From: Pontibacter aydingkolensis
GTDB lineage: Bacteria > Bacteroidota > Bacteroidia > Cytophagales > Hymenobacteraceae
Assembly (NCBI RefSeq): GCF_019443125.1
Contig: NZ_JAHYXK010000020.1
Coordinates: 1 to 55,008 of the forward strand
Direction: 5' to 3'
DNA length: 55,008 nt
This document shows, in pieces, positions 25,613 through 34,167 of this stretch. The notes under the pieces were generated by a model. The model was given only the letters and a program-made list of their open reading frames with translations. It searched no databases and was not told where the DNA came from. Position numbers and translations under genes: made by a program. Each line of letters opens with the position of its first letter. Position 1 is the first letter of the stretch.

Positions 25613-25736
25613 AACTGTCGTTTCGAATATTCTTGAGGCGCGAGACGAAGAGAGCTAGGATACTGAGAGAAATCTGGAGCATTTCATAGCACCGCAATAT
25701 TTCAGATTTCTCCCGAAGATCGAAATGACAGCTAAG
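25613..25736. repeat. dispersed-type palindromic intergenic repeat
   Basis: The left part begins with ACTGTCGTTTCGA and contains GAGAAATCTG. The right part has the complements CAGATTTCTC (25702-25711) and TCGAAATGACAGC near its end. The left arm has extra material, so the palindrome is asymmetrical. Sequences with CAGATTTCTC...TCGAAATGACA recur in intergenic regions of many Cytophagales, to my recollection. It lies just upstream of the PLP enzyme gene. Confidence 0.55.
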
Positions 25737-25764
25737 CACCTGAAATTAGTACGTACCTTTGAAC

Positions 25765-26664
25765 ATGGAAGCACCGCTGCAAAAGTTACATGACCCGCTG
25801 CTGGAAGAGCACGACATAACGCTGTGGATAAAACGTGAAGACCTGCTACATCCGCACATATCGGGCAACAAGTGGCGCAAGCTGAAGTATAACCTGCAGG
25901 CGGCGAGAGAGCAAAAGAAGGAAACGCTACTGACCTTTGGCGGTGCTTACTCCAACCATATAGCCGCCACGGCAGCAGCTGGCAAAGAGTATGGCTTTAA
26001 AACAATCGGCATTATCAGGGGAGAGGAACACCTGCCTTTAAATCCAACACTCAGTTTTGCCACATCCTGCGGGATGGAGCTGCACTACATCTCCCGCGAA
26101 AAGTATAAACTTAAACACGAGGAAGCCTTTTTAAAAGAGCTGGCAGCGCAGTTCAACAATCCCTACATCATACCCGAAGGTGGCACCAACAACCTGGCGG
26201 TAAAAGGCTGTGCCGAAATCGTGCAGGACATTAACATGAATTATGACTATGTCTGTTGTGCTTCTGGTACAGGCGGCACTGTAGCAGGAATAATTGCAGG
26301 CCTGGCAGGTGAGAAGCAGATAATAGGGTTTCCGGCACTAAAAGGAGGGGAGTTTCTGCAGCAGGAGATTGAGGAGCTGGTGCAGCACTACAGTGGCCAA
26401 AAGTATAACAACTGGCAACTTATTACCGATTACCATTTCGGAGGCTATGCTAGAATAAAGCCGGAGCTATTGGAGTTTATCAAAGCTTTCCAGGAACAAC
26501 ACAACATACCGCTGGAGCCAATCTATACCGGCAAAATGATATACGGCTTGTACGACTTAATACCGAAAGGCTACTTTAAAAAAGGCACCACCATTGTAGC
26601 TGTGCATACGGGTGGCTTACAGGGCAATGCCGGTTTTAAGGAGCGGCTGGGACTGCAGCTTTAG
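25765..26664 (+). CDS. PLP enzyme, ACC deaminase / D-cysteine desulfhydrase family
   Basis: A 299 aa fold-type II PLP enzyme. The Schiff-base lysine is K36 in SGNKWRKLKYN. The substrate and cofactor loops are GGAYSNHIAATAAAG (about 70-84) and the glycine-rich phosphate cup ASGTGGTVAG (about 170-179). The family cleaves 1-aminocyclopropane-1-carboxylate or D-cysteine, and sequence alone does not separate the two. D-cysteine desulfhydrase is more common in bacteria like this. The ATG at 25765 is preferred to a TTG two codons upstream. Its 3' end overlaps the convergent membrane protein gene by 29 bp. Confidence 0.87.
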   Translation: MEAPLQKLHDPLLEEHDITLWIKREDLLHPHISGNKWRKLKYNLQAAREQKKETLLTFGGAYSNHIAATAAAGKEYGFKTIGIIRGEEHLPLNPTLSFATSCGMELHYISREKYKLKHEEAFLKELAAQFNNPYIIPEGGTNNLAVKGCAEIVQDINMNYDYVCCASGTGGTVAGIIAGLAGEKQIIGFPALKGGEFLQQEIEELVQHYSGQKYNNWQLITDYHFGGYARIKPELLEFIKAFQEQHNIPLEPIYTGKMIYGLYDLIPKGYFKKGTTIVAVHTGGLQGNAGFKERLGLQL

Positions 26665-27823
26665 TAGCTGGTTTATACTTGGGCCACCATTTTTCTATCT
26701 GCCAGCTAATACCAATCGCGCCAAACATAAAAACAAACGAGATCAGGCTCATCAGAAATCTGCCGTTCCAGTCTTCGCTGGTTACGGTGGTAATAAAACA
26801 TTGCTGTAGCAGTAGAAAAGCCACAAACATACTTAGCGGTAGCGGCATTCTTTTAGTTGTAGCCATGGCCTTAACCGTGAAAAAGTATAGTGGGTAAAGC
26901 ACTACTACGATAATGGCATTGTGCAGCAGCGAGTAAAACGGCTTTACATTACCCCAGAATAGCAGAAAGCGGTACAGCGACATCCGTAAAAAGTAAGCTG
27001 TATTCTCTTTTACAAATAATAGCATCTTTGCCAGAGGCGAGGCATCTTCAGGAGGCATCACTATTGGCTTGTCAGAATGCACCAGCAGGCCATCGTACAT
27101 AAAAACAAGCTTACCTTTTTCATAGGTTTCCACAATAGTAAATTGCTGTAGCAGGTATTGGTCTACAACAAGTATAGCGGCTAAAGGAACAACTGTTACA
27201 AGAAGTATAAGTGCAGTCCTGTACTTTATACTTTTGGTGGCAGTAAAGGCAATTGTAAACAGGTAAGCAAAGTACGCTACTAGCGCTATAAAGCCGTTAG
27301 GCCGGATTAAAGCTATGTATAAAAGCACTGGTACCACCCACAACGACTGTTTTATACTTTCAGCCCGTACCAACAGGTAAAAAGCAAACACCAAGAGGCT
27401 AATGTAAAGGCTTTCGGTAAGTATAAAGCCGTTATAAAACTGAAGATCGTACCAACCGATAAAGAGCAGCGTTGCCAGCACCGGAGCTACATAATTACCT
27501 GCCAACTGCCTGGTAGTTTTGTAAAGCGCGACTGAAGCAAACCCAGAAATAATGGTCTGGCAAATGATCACGCCTTTCAGGCCAAAGCCAAGCTTGAAAA
27601 GTATAGCCAGAAAAACAGGGTAGCCGACGTACTTAAGCTGGTAGTTGGCTGCAAAGTAAAAGTGTTCTGCGATGTTTTGTGCGTAGGTAATATAGCCCTG
27701 TGAGTCACCCATAAACCGTATATCGTACTTCCAGATAAAAAAAGACTGTAGCACCAGCCAAAGTATGACCAGGCTAAACTGCAGGTGTCGTTCTTTAAAT
27801 AAGGGGGTAGATAGTGGATACAT
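26636..27823 (-). CDS. glycosyltransferase-39-like membrane protein
   Basis: A 395 aa multi-pass protein with about nine to ten hydrophobic helices. The first luminal loop has DIRFMGDSQGYITYAQNI, with an aspartate in the position where GT-C glycosyltransferases (PMT/ArnT type) carry a catalytic acid, followed by YVGYPVFLAILFKLGFG and later GFILTESLYISLLVFAFYLL and ALIRPNGFIAL. This pattern fits lipid-linked sugar transferases of the GT39/PMT_2 class. The sugar donor and acceptor are unknown. It overlaps the 3' end of the PLP enzyme gene on the other strand. Confidence 0.8.
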   Translation of the reverse strand: MYPLSTPLFKERHLQFSLVILWLVLQSFFIWKYDIRFMGDSQGYITYAQNIAEHFYFAANYQLKYVGYPVFLAILFKLGFGLKGVIICQTIISGFASVALYKTTRQLAGNYVAPVLATLLFIGWYDLQFYNGFILTESLYISLLVFAFYLLVRAESIKQSLWVVPVLLYIALIRPNGFIALVAYFAYLFTIAFTATKSIKYRTALILLVTVVPLAAILVVDQYLLQQFTIVETYEKGKLVFMYDGLLVHSDKPIVMPPEDASPLAKMLLFVKENTAYFLRMSLYRFLLFWGNVKPFYSLLHNAIIVVVLYPLYFFTVKAMATTKRMPLPLSMFVAFLLLQQCFITTVTSEDWNGRFLMSLISFVFMFGAIGISWQIEKWWPKYKPATKAAVPAAP

Positions 27824-27984
27824 CGCCAGCTAATTTAAATCTTTTCTGTGGTAATGCGATGTGATGTCCTGAAAAGGATTATAGCAAAATTGAACTTTGA
27901 ATTAGATGGCATGTTTTGTGAACAGTACATAATGGTTACTGCTAAAAAGTAGTAGCTAAAGTATAAACACCAAAAAAGCGCCTC

Positions 27985-28620
27985 ATGCCCTTACTCCGAC
28001 TCGTAATCAAACTCATCCCCTGGATCATCGTTCTGGTGGCCGGCTTTGTGTTGTGGCGTTTTGCCAAAAGCTTTTTTGAGGAAGATGCAGCCAATAAAGA
28101 ACCTAAAGTAGTAGTGAACTATAATACCATATTAACCTCTGTTGAAGACCTTGGTAAAATGGAGTTAGTGCGCTATAATTTCAAAGATGTGGTGGAGTTT
28201 GAGAAGAACGTATCGCGGTGGGTGCCAAATTCTAAGGTTGTGCTGATTGTTAATGGCGAGGCAGTTGGCTGTGTGGATTTTACAAAAATTACCAGGGCTG
28301 ATATTGTGTTCGAAGGTGATTCGTTAGTCCAGATAGGCGTGCCTGAGCCGGAGATCTGCTACTATAAGATAGACCACAGCAAGTCCAAGGTTTTTAGCAA
28401 AGAGAATACTTATTTTCAGGATGCTGCCCTGGTAGAGGAAAGTTACAAATATGCCGAGCAAAATATAAAGAAGGCTGCTCTGCGGTCTGGTATACTTCGC
28501 CAGACACAGGAAAACGCCGAAAAGGTGCTAAAGCCAATGTTGGAGGAAATCACAGGTCGCCGGGTGGTGCTGGTACAGCAGCGCAGAATCGAGAACCCGC
28601 AGCTGCCGCCGAAGAGGTAG
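27985..28620 (+). CDS. DUF4230-family membrane-anchored protein
   Basis: A 211 aa protein with one N-terminal membrane anchor (about 5-27, RLVIKLIPWIIVLVAGFVLW) and a soluble domain. It carries the DUF4230 pattern: ILTSVEDLGKMELVRYNFKDVVEF, KVVLIVNGEAVGCVDFTKI, VQIGVPEPEICYYKIDHSKSKV and a late helical part with AALRSGILRQTQENAEKVLKP. The function of the family is unknown. The gene stands alone, and the 393 bp that follow hold only an inverted repeat. Confidence 0.85.
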   Translation: MPLLRLVIKLIPWIIVLVAGFVLWRFAKSFFEEDAANKEPKVVVNYNTILTSVEDLGKMELVRYNFKDVVEFEKNVSRWVPNSKVVLIVNGEAVGCVDFTKITRADIVFEGDSLVQIGVPEPEICYYKIDHSKSKVFSKENTYFQDAALVEESYKYAEQNIKKAALRSGILRQTQENAEKVLKPMLEEITGRRVVLVQQRRIENPQLPPKR

Positions 28621-28658
28621 AGTTTAATTGTTGGTTGTTCATTGTTAATTGTTTTCTC

Positions 28659-28919
28659 TGCCGCAAGTTTAACGACAGCGTAAATGTGGCTATACATGAT
28701 GCCAGTTTGTAATTGGCTTTCTACGTTACCAGAAAAGTATATTTTATGAGGTTTATACTTTGTGAGAAATTCCCCTCTGGGGGTAGGGGTGTGTTAATCG
28801 CCTCGTGCTAAAATATGAAGTACTAGCTCGGCCTTTGCAACCCTTGCTTTTGAAAAGAAAAGCAGTTGAAAACTGCTGGCATACTTAGCCACATTTACGC
28901 TGACGCTAAACCTGCGGCA
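28659..28919. repeat. intergenic element with ~45 nt inverted arms
   Basis: The left arm (28659-28705) and right arm (28876-28919) are inverted copies with a few mismatches. They share AGCCACATTTACGCTG and CTGGCAT, and both end at GCCGCA/TGCGGC. Some 170 bp of non-coding sequence lie between, including a CCCCTCTGGGGGTAGGGG stretch near 28770. No gene is seen from 28621 to 29013. It may be a small non-autonomous mobile element or a dispersed repeat. Confidence 0.6.
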
Positions 28920-29013
28920 TACCAGGTAAAGCGGGAATTTTTTCTCCAATAATGATGAAAAGTATGCTTATCAGGAAAAGCCAAAGGTCCATAAGAGGCT
29001 GGATCAGGAGTTC

Positions 29014-29253
29014 TTAAATACTAGCTTTTACCTTCTGCCCTCTTCCAATTAAAAGGTAAAGTATAGCTCCCAGAACCGGTAAAAAGACAATAAGAATAAC
29101 CCAGATCAACTTATTGATGCTGTTCTTAAAATCACTTCGAAGCAGATCGATTAGTGCCCAAAGCCAAAGTATAGCCGGAATGCCTAAAAAGAACAAAAGA
29201 AGAAAGATCTCGGATACGCCGATACCACCTATAAAGAGTAAATTGTTTAGCAT
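29014..29253 (-). CDS. PLDc_N-domain small membrane protein
   Basis: A 79 aa protein with two membrane helices (about 13-36 and 48-69). The motif IPAILWLWALIDLLRSDFKN, followed by NKLIWVILIVFLPVLGAILYLLIGRGQ, matches the PLDc_N domain (the N-terminal membrane part of cardiolipin synthases) occurring alone. Such stand-alone proteins are common and of unknown function. No phospholipase D domain follows. Confidence 0.88.
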   Translation of the reverse strand: MLNNLLFIGGIGVSEIFLLLFFLGIPAILWLWALIDLLRSDFKNSINKLIWVILIVFLPVLGAILYLLIGRGQKVKASI

Positions 29254-29361
29254 AGTAAGTTCGTTTTAAGAGTCAAATGATGTTTGCAGGCTTCTAAATA
29301 TGATTGAAGCTAATAATTAAGATTCTCTAATATAGCGTTTATTTCCGATATATATAGAAGC

Positions 29362-29844
29362 TTAAGACTCCAGTCCCTTAATCGCATCCTGCACCAAATC
29401 CCCTTCATAACCTTTGCTCATCAGAAAGTAGGTCAGTTTTTGGCGGCGGGTAAAGGGGTTCTTTTCTTTCTCGGTGGCGTTTTTCTTTTCCAGCAGTTGC
29501 AGCAGGTTCTGCTCGTATACTTCGGGGTCTATCTCTTTCAGGCCTTGCTTAATGCAGTAGTCCGAGATGCCTTTTGCCTTAAGCCCCTGCATAATTTTGC
29601 GGCGGCCCCACTTTTTCAGGCCATACTTTCCGCGCACGTAGCTCTGGGCGTAGCGTTCTTCGTCAATCAGCTTCTCTTGGCTCAGGCGTATAATCAGCTC
29701 CTCTATATCGTCTGGTTCTAAGCCATAAGTATAGAGTTTATCGCGCACTTCCTGCTGGGTGCGTTCCTGGTAAGCGCAATAAGCGGCAGCTTTAATCAAA
29801 GCCTCTTTGGGAGTATAGGTTTTCTGTTTTTTCTGGCGCTCCAA
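29362..29844 (-). CDS. recX: RecX-family regulator
   Basis: A 160 aa helical protein of the RecX family, which binds RecA filaments and limits their activity. Three-helix repeats are visible: ALIKAAAYCAYQERTQQEVRDKL (about 14-36), IIRLSQEKLIDEERYAQSYVRGKYGLKKWGRRKI (about 51-84) and the C-terminal repeat QKLTYFLMSKGYEGDLVQDAI. The Y/F-A-x-S-Y/F-V-R core (YAQSYVRGK) is diagnostic. The length is normal. recA is not in the window. Confidence 0.92.
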   Translation of the reverse strand: MERQKKQKTYTPKEALIKAAAYCAYQERTQQEVRDKLYTYGLEPDDIEELIIRLSQEKLIDEERYAQSYVRGKYGLKKWGRRKIMQGLKAKGISDYCIKQGLKEIDPEVYEQNLLQLLEKKNATEKEKNPFTRRQKLTYFLMSKGYEGDLVQDAIKGLES

Positions 29845-29979
29845 AATAATATGGTTGGTTACTCAAATATAAACAAGTTGCCGTAAAGCAGAGTTCTGGT
29901 TTTTACACTTTATACTTCCGATAAAAAGCTTCTTTCGCAAAGTATAAACCCAGACCTTTGTAGTGAAAACAATTTACCT

Positions 29980-30858
29980 ATGTTATCAAAAGGAGTACGA
30001 CACATGATGCTGTCTACGTTCTTCTTTGCTTTGATGAACGTTTGTGTGAAGGAGGTGTCGCATATACCGGCGGTGGAGATAATACTTTTCCGCTCCGGGG
30101 TTTCGCTTATTATGAGTTGGGCCATGCTCAAACGGCAGAACGTAAGTGTGCTAGGCAAGCACCATGGCTTGCTGATAGCACGTGGCGTGGCCGGGGCAGC
30201 AGCGCTTATCCTTTTCTTTATCACGCTGCAGAATATACCTTTGGCTACAGCCGTAACCATACAATACCTGTCGCCTATTTTTACCACCATACTTGGTGTT
30301 TTTATTGTAAAAGAGAAAGTGAAGCCGTGGCAATGGGTGTTCTTCCTGATCTCGTTTGCAGGTATACTTGTTATTGAAGGAGTTGATGTGCGCATCTCGC
30401 CTTTATACTTAGGTCTGGGCATTGCAAGTGCCCTATTCGCTGGTATTGCCTATAACATGATCCGGAAACTTAACACCAGAGAGCACCCGCTGGTAATTGT
30501 GTTCTATTTTCCGTTGGTGGCGCTGCCTATTACTGGCTTATATTCTGTTTTTAACTGGGTGCAGCCTGAAGGCTGGGACTGGGTCATACTTATACTTATA
30601 GGCGTACTTACACAACTGGCACAGTATTACATGACCATGGCCTACCAGTCGGAGGAACTCTCTAAAGTGGCTACACTAAACTACATTGGCATTATCTACG
30701 CATTGTTCCTGGGCTATATTTTCTTCGGAGAAACGTTTACGGTATGGTCTTATGCTGGTATGGCACTGGTGTTGGTAGGCGTTGTGCTTAATGTAGGGTA
30801 TAAAAATCGTCTGACTAAAAAAGAAGCGCTTGCTGCTGCAGAGAACGGGAAAGTATAA
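29980..30858 (+). CDS. EamA-family (DMT superfamily) transporter
   Basis: A 292 aa inner-membrane protein with ten hydrophobic helices in two EamA repeats. The first repeat has TFFFALMNVCVKEVSHIP, EIILFRSGVSLIM and TAVTIQYLSPIFTTILGVFI. The second has GLGIASALFAGIAYNMIRKL and VATLNYIGIIYALFLGYIFFGE. The paired (Q)YL/NYI...P/G-x-F/A-x-E signature is typical of metabolite and amino-acid exporters of this superfamily. The substrate is unknown. A second, divergent DMT protein lies at 34168-35118. Confidence 0.88.
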   Translation: MLSKGVRHMMLSTFFFALMNVCVKEVSHIPAVEIILFRSGVSLIMSWAMLKRQNVSVLGKHHGLLIARGVAGAAALILFFITLQNIPLATAVTIQYLSPIFTTILGVFIVKEKVKPWQWVFFLISFAGILVIEGVDVRISPLYLGLGIASALFAGIAYNMIRKLNTREHPLVIVFYFPLVALPITGLYSVFNWVQPEGWDWVILILIGVLTQLAQYYMTMAYQSEELSKVATLNYIGIIYALFLGYIFFGETFTVWSYAGMALVLVGVVLNVGYKNRLTKKEALAAAENGKV

Positions 30859-31084
30859 GTTTAATGTTTTTTGCGTGATAAAATATAAACATGAGCTGCG
30901 GCGTTTACCGTTAGAAGTATAAATTGCACTATAAATAAGAATGGTTGTGGCTTTTCTGGTTAACCAGGCAACCATATGTCCGTTTATTACATCTCTTTCG
31001 TAGTGTTTTAAGGTTAAAGCAAGTATGGCTTTAAGTTGATGATGCTTTAACTGCTGTTAAATCTGTATTATAAAAGCTAAGTAC

Positions 31085-33685
31085 ATGCGCCCTCATTACC
31101 TGTCGTTACTATTGCTGCTGATATTTATGCCTATGCTTGCTCAGGCAGGTATCATACGTGGCCGGATAACAGACGAGAATGGTCAGGGGCTGCCGTTTGC
31201 CAGCATTTACATAAGCGAAACCGCCAGCGGCACCGCCACCAACGATCAGGGGCTTTACCAACTCCAACTAGAGCCGGGCGTTTATACACTGGAGTTTAAG
31301 TATGTAGGCTACCGTGCCCGCACTGAGAAGGTAACGGTTGCAGACGGTACCCAGGAGCTAAATGTGCAGCTACAACCTGAGGTGCTCAACCTGAAAGAGG
31401 TAGTAGTGCATGCAGCCAACGAAGATCCGGCCTACGCCATTATGCGCAACGCCATCCGCCTACGAAAATACCACCAAAACGAAGTAAACGCCTGGAGCTC
31501 GCAGGTATACATGAAGGGAGTTTACCGCCTCGATAAAGTGCCGCCTAAAGTGCTGGGTATAAAAGTAGTAGATGTGGACACTGGCATCGTATACTTATCG
31601 GAGTCTGTATCTGTTCTTAGCTTTAAAAAGCCGAATAAAATTCATGAGCGGATGATCTCGAGTAAAGTAAGCGGCCAGAAAAAAGGCTTCAGCTTTAACC
31701 AGGCATCTGAAATGAATATCAGCTTTTACGACAATCTGCTAAAGGTTCAAGGGCTGAGCGAGCGGGGCTTTGTTTCGCCGCTGGCCAGTAATGCGCTGTT
31801 TTTTTACCGGTACGAGTACCTGGGCACATTCGAGGAAAATGGCCGCACCATCAACAAAATAAAAGTTATACCACGGCGCAAGAACGATCCGGTTTTTTCT
31901 GGCAACATTTACATTGTAGACGGCAGCTGGCGCATCCACAGCACAGACCTAAAGCTTACCAAGAATGCCGGAATCGAGTTTGTGGACTGGATACGGGTAC
32001 GCCAAGTGTATGCCCCGGTTGCCAAAGAAGTGTGGATGCCGGTTTCGCAGCGTTTTAGTTTTGAGGCGGCAGGTCTGGGCTTTAAAGGCGGCGGCTATGC
32101 CATGGGTGTATACTCCAAGTATAAAGTGCAGCCAGCGTATAGCAAGCCACCAGTGCTGGAAGAAATAGAGCCGGAAACTGAAAAAGAGGCCATCGCCCAG
32201 GCAAAAGCTCCCAAAAAAATAAAAGTAAAACTGATAAAGCCAAAAGAGGCAGCTCCTGAAGAGCAGCAGCCTGTTGTAGACGAAAAACTGTTTACCAAAA
32301 AGGAAGTGCTGGCTGTAGAAAAGGAGGCCAATACCCGCGATTCGGCTTACTGGGCATCTGTAAGGCCTGTGCCACTTACGCAGGAAGAGGTAAAGGACTA
32401 CACCAAAAAAGACAGCATGGAGGTCATCAAAAACTCACAGGCTTACCAGGACTCCATCGATCACATCCGCAACAAACCGTCTTTTGGCAATTTCTTTCTA
32501 AGAGGCTATACTTACAATAACACGTTTAAGCGCAGGCGCTTAAACTTCGATCCTGTTTTGAGTGTTACCGGCGGGCCAAGTATACTGCAGTATAACACCG
32601 TGGAGGGCGTGACAGCTGATGTGCGCATGTCTTATGTGCAAAGGTTCGAAGATCGGCGTACCTACGCCATTGAACCAACTTTACGGTACGGCTTCTCTAA
32701 CCAAAAACTAAATGCCAAGTTGCGCCTTAGCTACAGCTACGAGCCTTTTAAAAACAGCAACATATCCGTGGAGGGTGGCCGTTATGTTTACCAGATCAAT
32801 AACCTGGAGCCGATCTCGCCATTTGTAAACACCCTGTACACGCTGGGGCTGGAGAAAAATTACATCAAACTGTACCAACGCGACTTTGCCCAGATATCTT
32901 TCCGGACTGAACTGCTGAACGGGTTAAACCTGAACACCAACATTAACTACGCGCACCGCATGCCGCTGCAGAACACAGCAGACTTTTCGCTGAGAAACAG
33001 TGACGGCGAAGATGTGAGCCGGTTTACTTCTAACGTACCGGTAAACGAAGAACTGGCAGATGCATCTTTTACAGCCCATCAGGCGCTTACCCTTAGCACA
33101 GCTTTAAGCTTTAAACCCGGCATGAAGTACATAACGCGTCCTGATGATAAGATTAACCTGGGCTCTAAATACCCAAGATTTACGCTGAGTTACCGCGGAA
33201 GTATAAAAGCCCTGGGTAGCGATGTAAAGTATAACCTGGCCAACCTGACTATCAGCGACAATGTAAGTATGGGACTTTTCGGAGCCAGTGAATATAGCGT
33301 AACAACCGGCACGTTCTGGGGCAAAGAGGATATGCGGCTGATGGATTACAAGCATTTTAACGGCAACCGCACCATTTTTGCCGGAGTGTACAACGGGTTT
33401 CAGTTACTCGATTATTACCGCTACAGCACAAACAACAAGTACCTGGAGGCGCACTTCGAACATCACTTCAATGGCTTTTTGTTTAACAAGGTGCCGTTGT
33501 TCCGCAGGCTTAAGTGGCAAGAGGTCTTCAGCCTGAATTACCTGAACACTAAAGAGTCTAGGAATTACCTGGAAATTGGCCTTGGCATTGAGCACATCTT
33601 TAAAATAGTGCGGGTTGATTTTGTGACATCGTTTCAGGAGGGCAACAAAGCCAGAACCGGTATTATGATAGGCGTAGGCTTTTAA
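31085..33685 (+). CDS. DUF5686 outer-membrane protein with carboxypeptidase-regulatory-like domain
   Basis: An 866 aa exported protein. The signal peptide (about 5-22) ends at AQA before GIIRG. Residues about 23-105 are a CarboxypepD_reg-like beta-sandwich (RGRITDENGQGLPFASIYIS ... YVGYRARTEKVTVADG). The rest is the DUF5686 family, beginning AYAIMRNAIRLRKYHQNEVN and ending in a beta-barrel-like C-terminal half rich in alternating aromatic strands, with final residue F. A lysine/proline-rich linker with coiled-coil character is at about 365-415. Such proteins are common in Bacteroidota outer membranes and of unknown role. Confidence 0.87.
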   Translation: MRPHYLSLLLLLIFMPMLAQAGIIRGRITDENGQGLPFASIYISETASGTATNDQGLYQLQLEPGVYTLEFKYVGYRARTEKVTVADGTQELNVQLQPEVLNLKEVVVHAANEDPAYAIMRNAIRLRKYHQNEVNAWSSQVYMKGVYRLDKVPPKVLGIKVVDVDTGIVYLSESVSVLSFKKPNKIHERMISSKVSGQKKGFSFNQASEMNISFYDNLLKVQGLSERGFVSPLASNALFFYRYEYLGTFEENGRTINKIKVIPRRKNDPVFSGNIYIVDGSWRIHSTDLKLTKNAGIEFVDWIRVRQVYAPVAKEVWMPVSQRFSFEAAGLGFKGGGYAMGVYSKYKVQPAYSKPPVLEEIEPETEKEAIAQAKAPKKIKVKLIKPKEAAPEEQQPVVDEKLFTKKEVLAVEKEANTRDSAYWASVRPVPLTQEEVKDYTKKDSMEVIKNSQAYQDSIDHIRNKPSFGNFFLRGYTYNNTFKRRRLNFDPVLSVTGGPSILQYNTVEGVTADVRMSYVQRFEDRRTYAIEPTLRYGFSNQKLNAKLRLSYSYEPFKNSNISVEGGRYVYQINNLEPISPFVNTLYTLGLEKNYIKLYQRDFAQISFRTELLNGLNLNTNINYAHRMPLQNTADFSLRNSDGEDVSRFTSNVPVNEELADASFTAHQALTLSTALSFKPGMKYITRPDDKINLGSKYPRFTLSYRGSIKALGSDVKYNLANLTISDNVSMGLFGASEYSVTTGTFWGKEDMRLMDYKHFNGNRTIFAGVYNGFQLLDYYRYSTNNKYLEAHFEHHFNGFLFNKVPLFRRLKWQEVFSLNYLNTKESRNYLEIGLGIEHIFKIVRVDFVTSFQEGNKARTGIMIGVGF

Positions 33686-33778
33686 AATGGAGTTTGTGTA
33701 CTTTCTGTAAAAGCGTTTTAGATAACTAATTAGTGCAGTGGCCGTTAAAAATAAGCAAATAGATAATTTTAAACGGAC

Positions 33779-34081
33779 ATGAAAAAGATAACAAATATAT
33801 TTAAAACAGGAGTAGCCGTAGCTTTTGCAGCGGCCATAGGTTTTGGCTGTAATTACGACAGGCCGGCCTCTAACCCAACCGACGACACCAGTACATCAGA
33901 AGCCATTGTGGCAATGGACTCTTCGGCTGCCAACCTAAACAACCCACGCCCAGCCCCGATAGGAGATACCTCTGAAACGGCAAGCCAAGCCAACCGCTTC
34001 GGCGAAATGAATCCTAACCAGGACACAGCAGCCAGAAGACTGCAGAAACTGGATGAGTTAAAGAAAAAAAGAAAGCAGTAG
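33779..34081 (+). CDS. small lipoprotein of unknown function
   Basis: A 100 aa precursor with a signal sequence and lipobox GFGC (cysteine 24). The mature part is polar and low in complexity (PTDDTSTSEAIVAMDSSAAN, RLQKLDELKKKRKQ at the end). No domain is recognised. It sits 93 bp after the DUF5686 gene, with a strong terminator behind it. Confidence 0.68.
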   Translation: MKKITNIFKTGVAVAFAAAIGFGCNYDRPASNPTDDTSTSEAIVAMDSSAANLNNPRPAPIGDTSETASQANRFGEMNPNQDTAARRLQKLDELKKKRKQ

Positions 34082-34096
34082 TTAAAGTTGAAGTAT

Positions 34097-34142
34097 AAAA
34101 GTATAGCCCCGGTAGTCGATCAACTACCGGGGCTATACTTTT
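34097..34142. terminator. strong bidirectional terminator
   Basis: A perfect 20 bp stem, AAAAGTATAGCCCCGGTAGT (34097-34116) with its complement at 34123-34142 and a 6 nt loop, between convergent genes. The outer part of the stem again contains the AAGTATA word. Confidence 0.9.
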
Positions 34143-34167
34143 TACTTTCAAGCTAATTCAGTCGGGG

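Noticed and set aside
25754..25761. TACCTTTG as -7 promoter box of the PLP enzyme
   Set aside because: It lies 3 bases before the ATG and has no TTTG partner 19-20 nt upstream, so the start of transcription would fall inside the gene.
28765..28795. G/C-rich CCCCTCTGGGGGTAGGGG stretch as a G-quadruplex or riboswitch
   Set aside because: Too few regular G-runs and no conserved riboswitch feature recognised. It lies between inverted arms of a probable repeat.
29440..29721. 93-codon plus-strand ORF within recX
   Set aside because: Antisense shadow of a well-supported recX gene.
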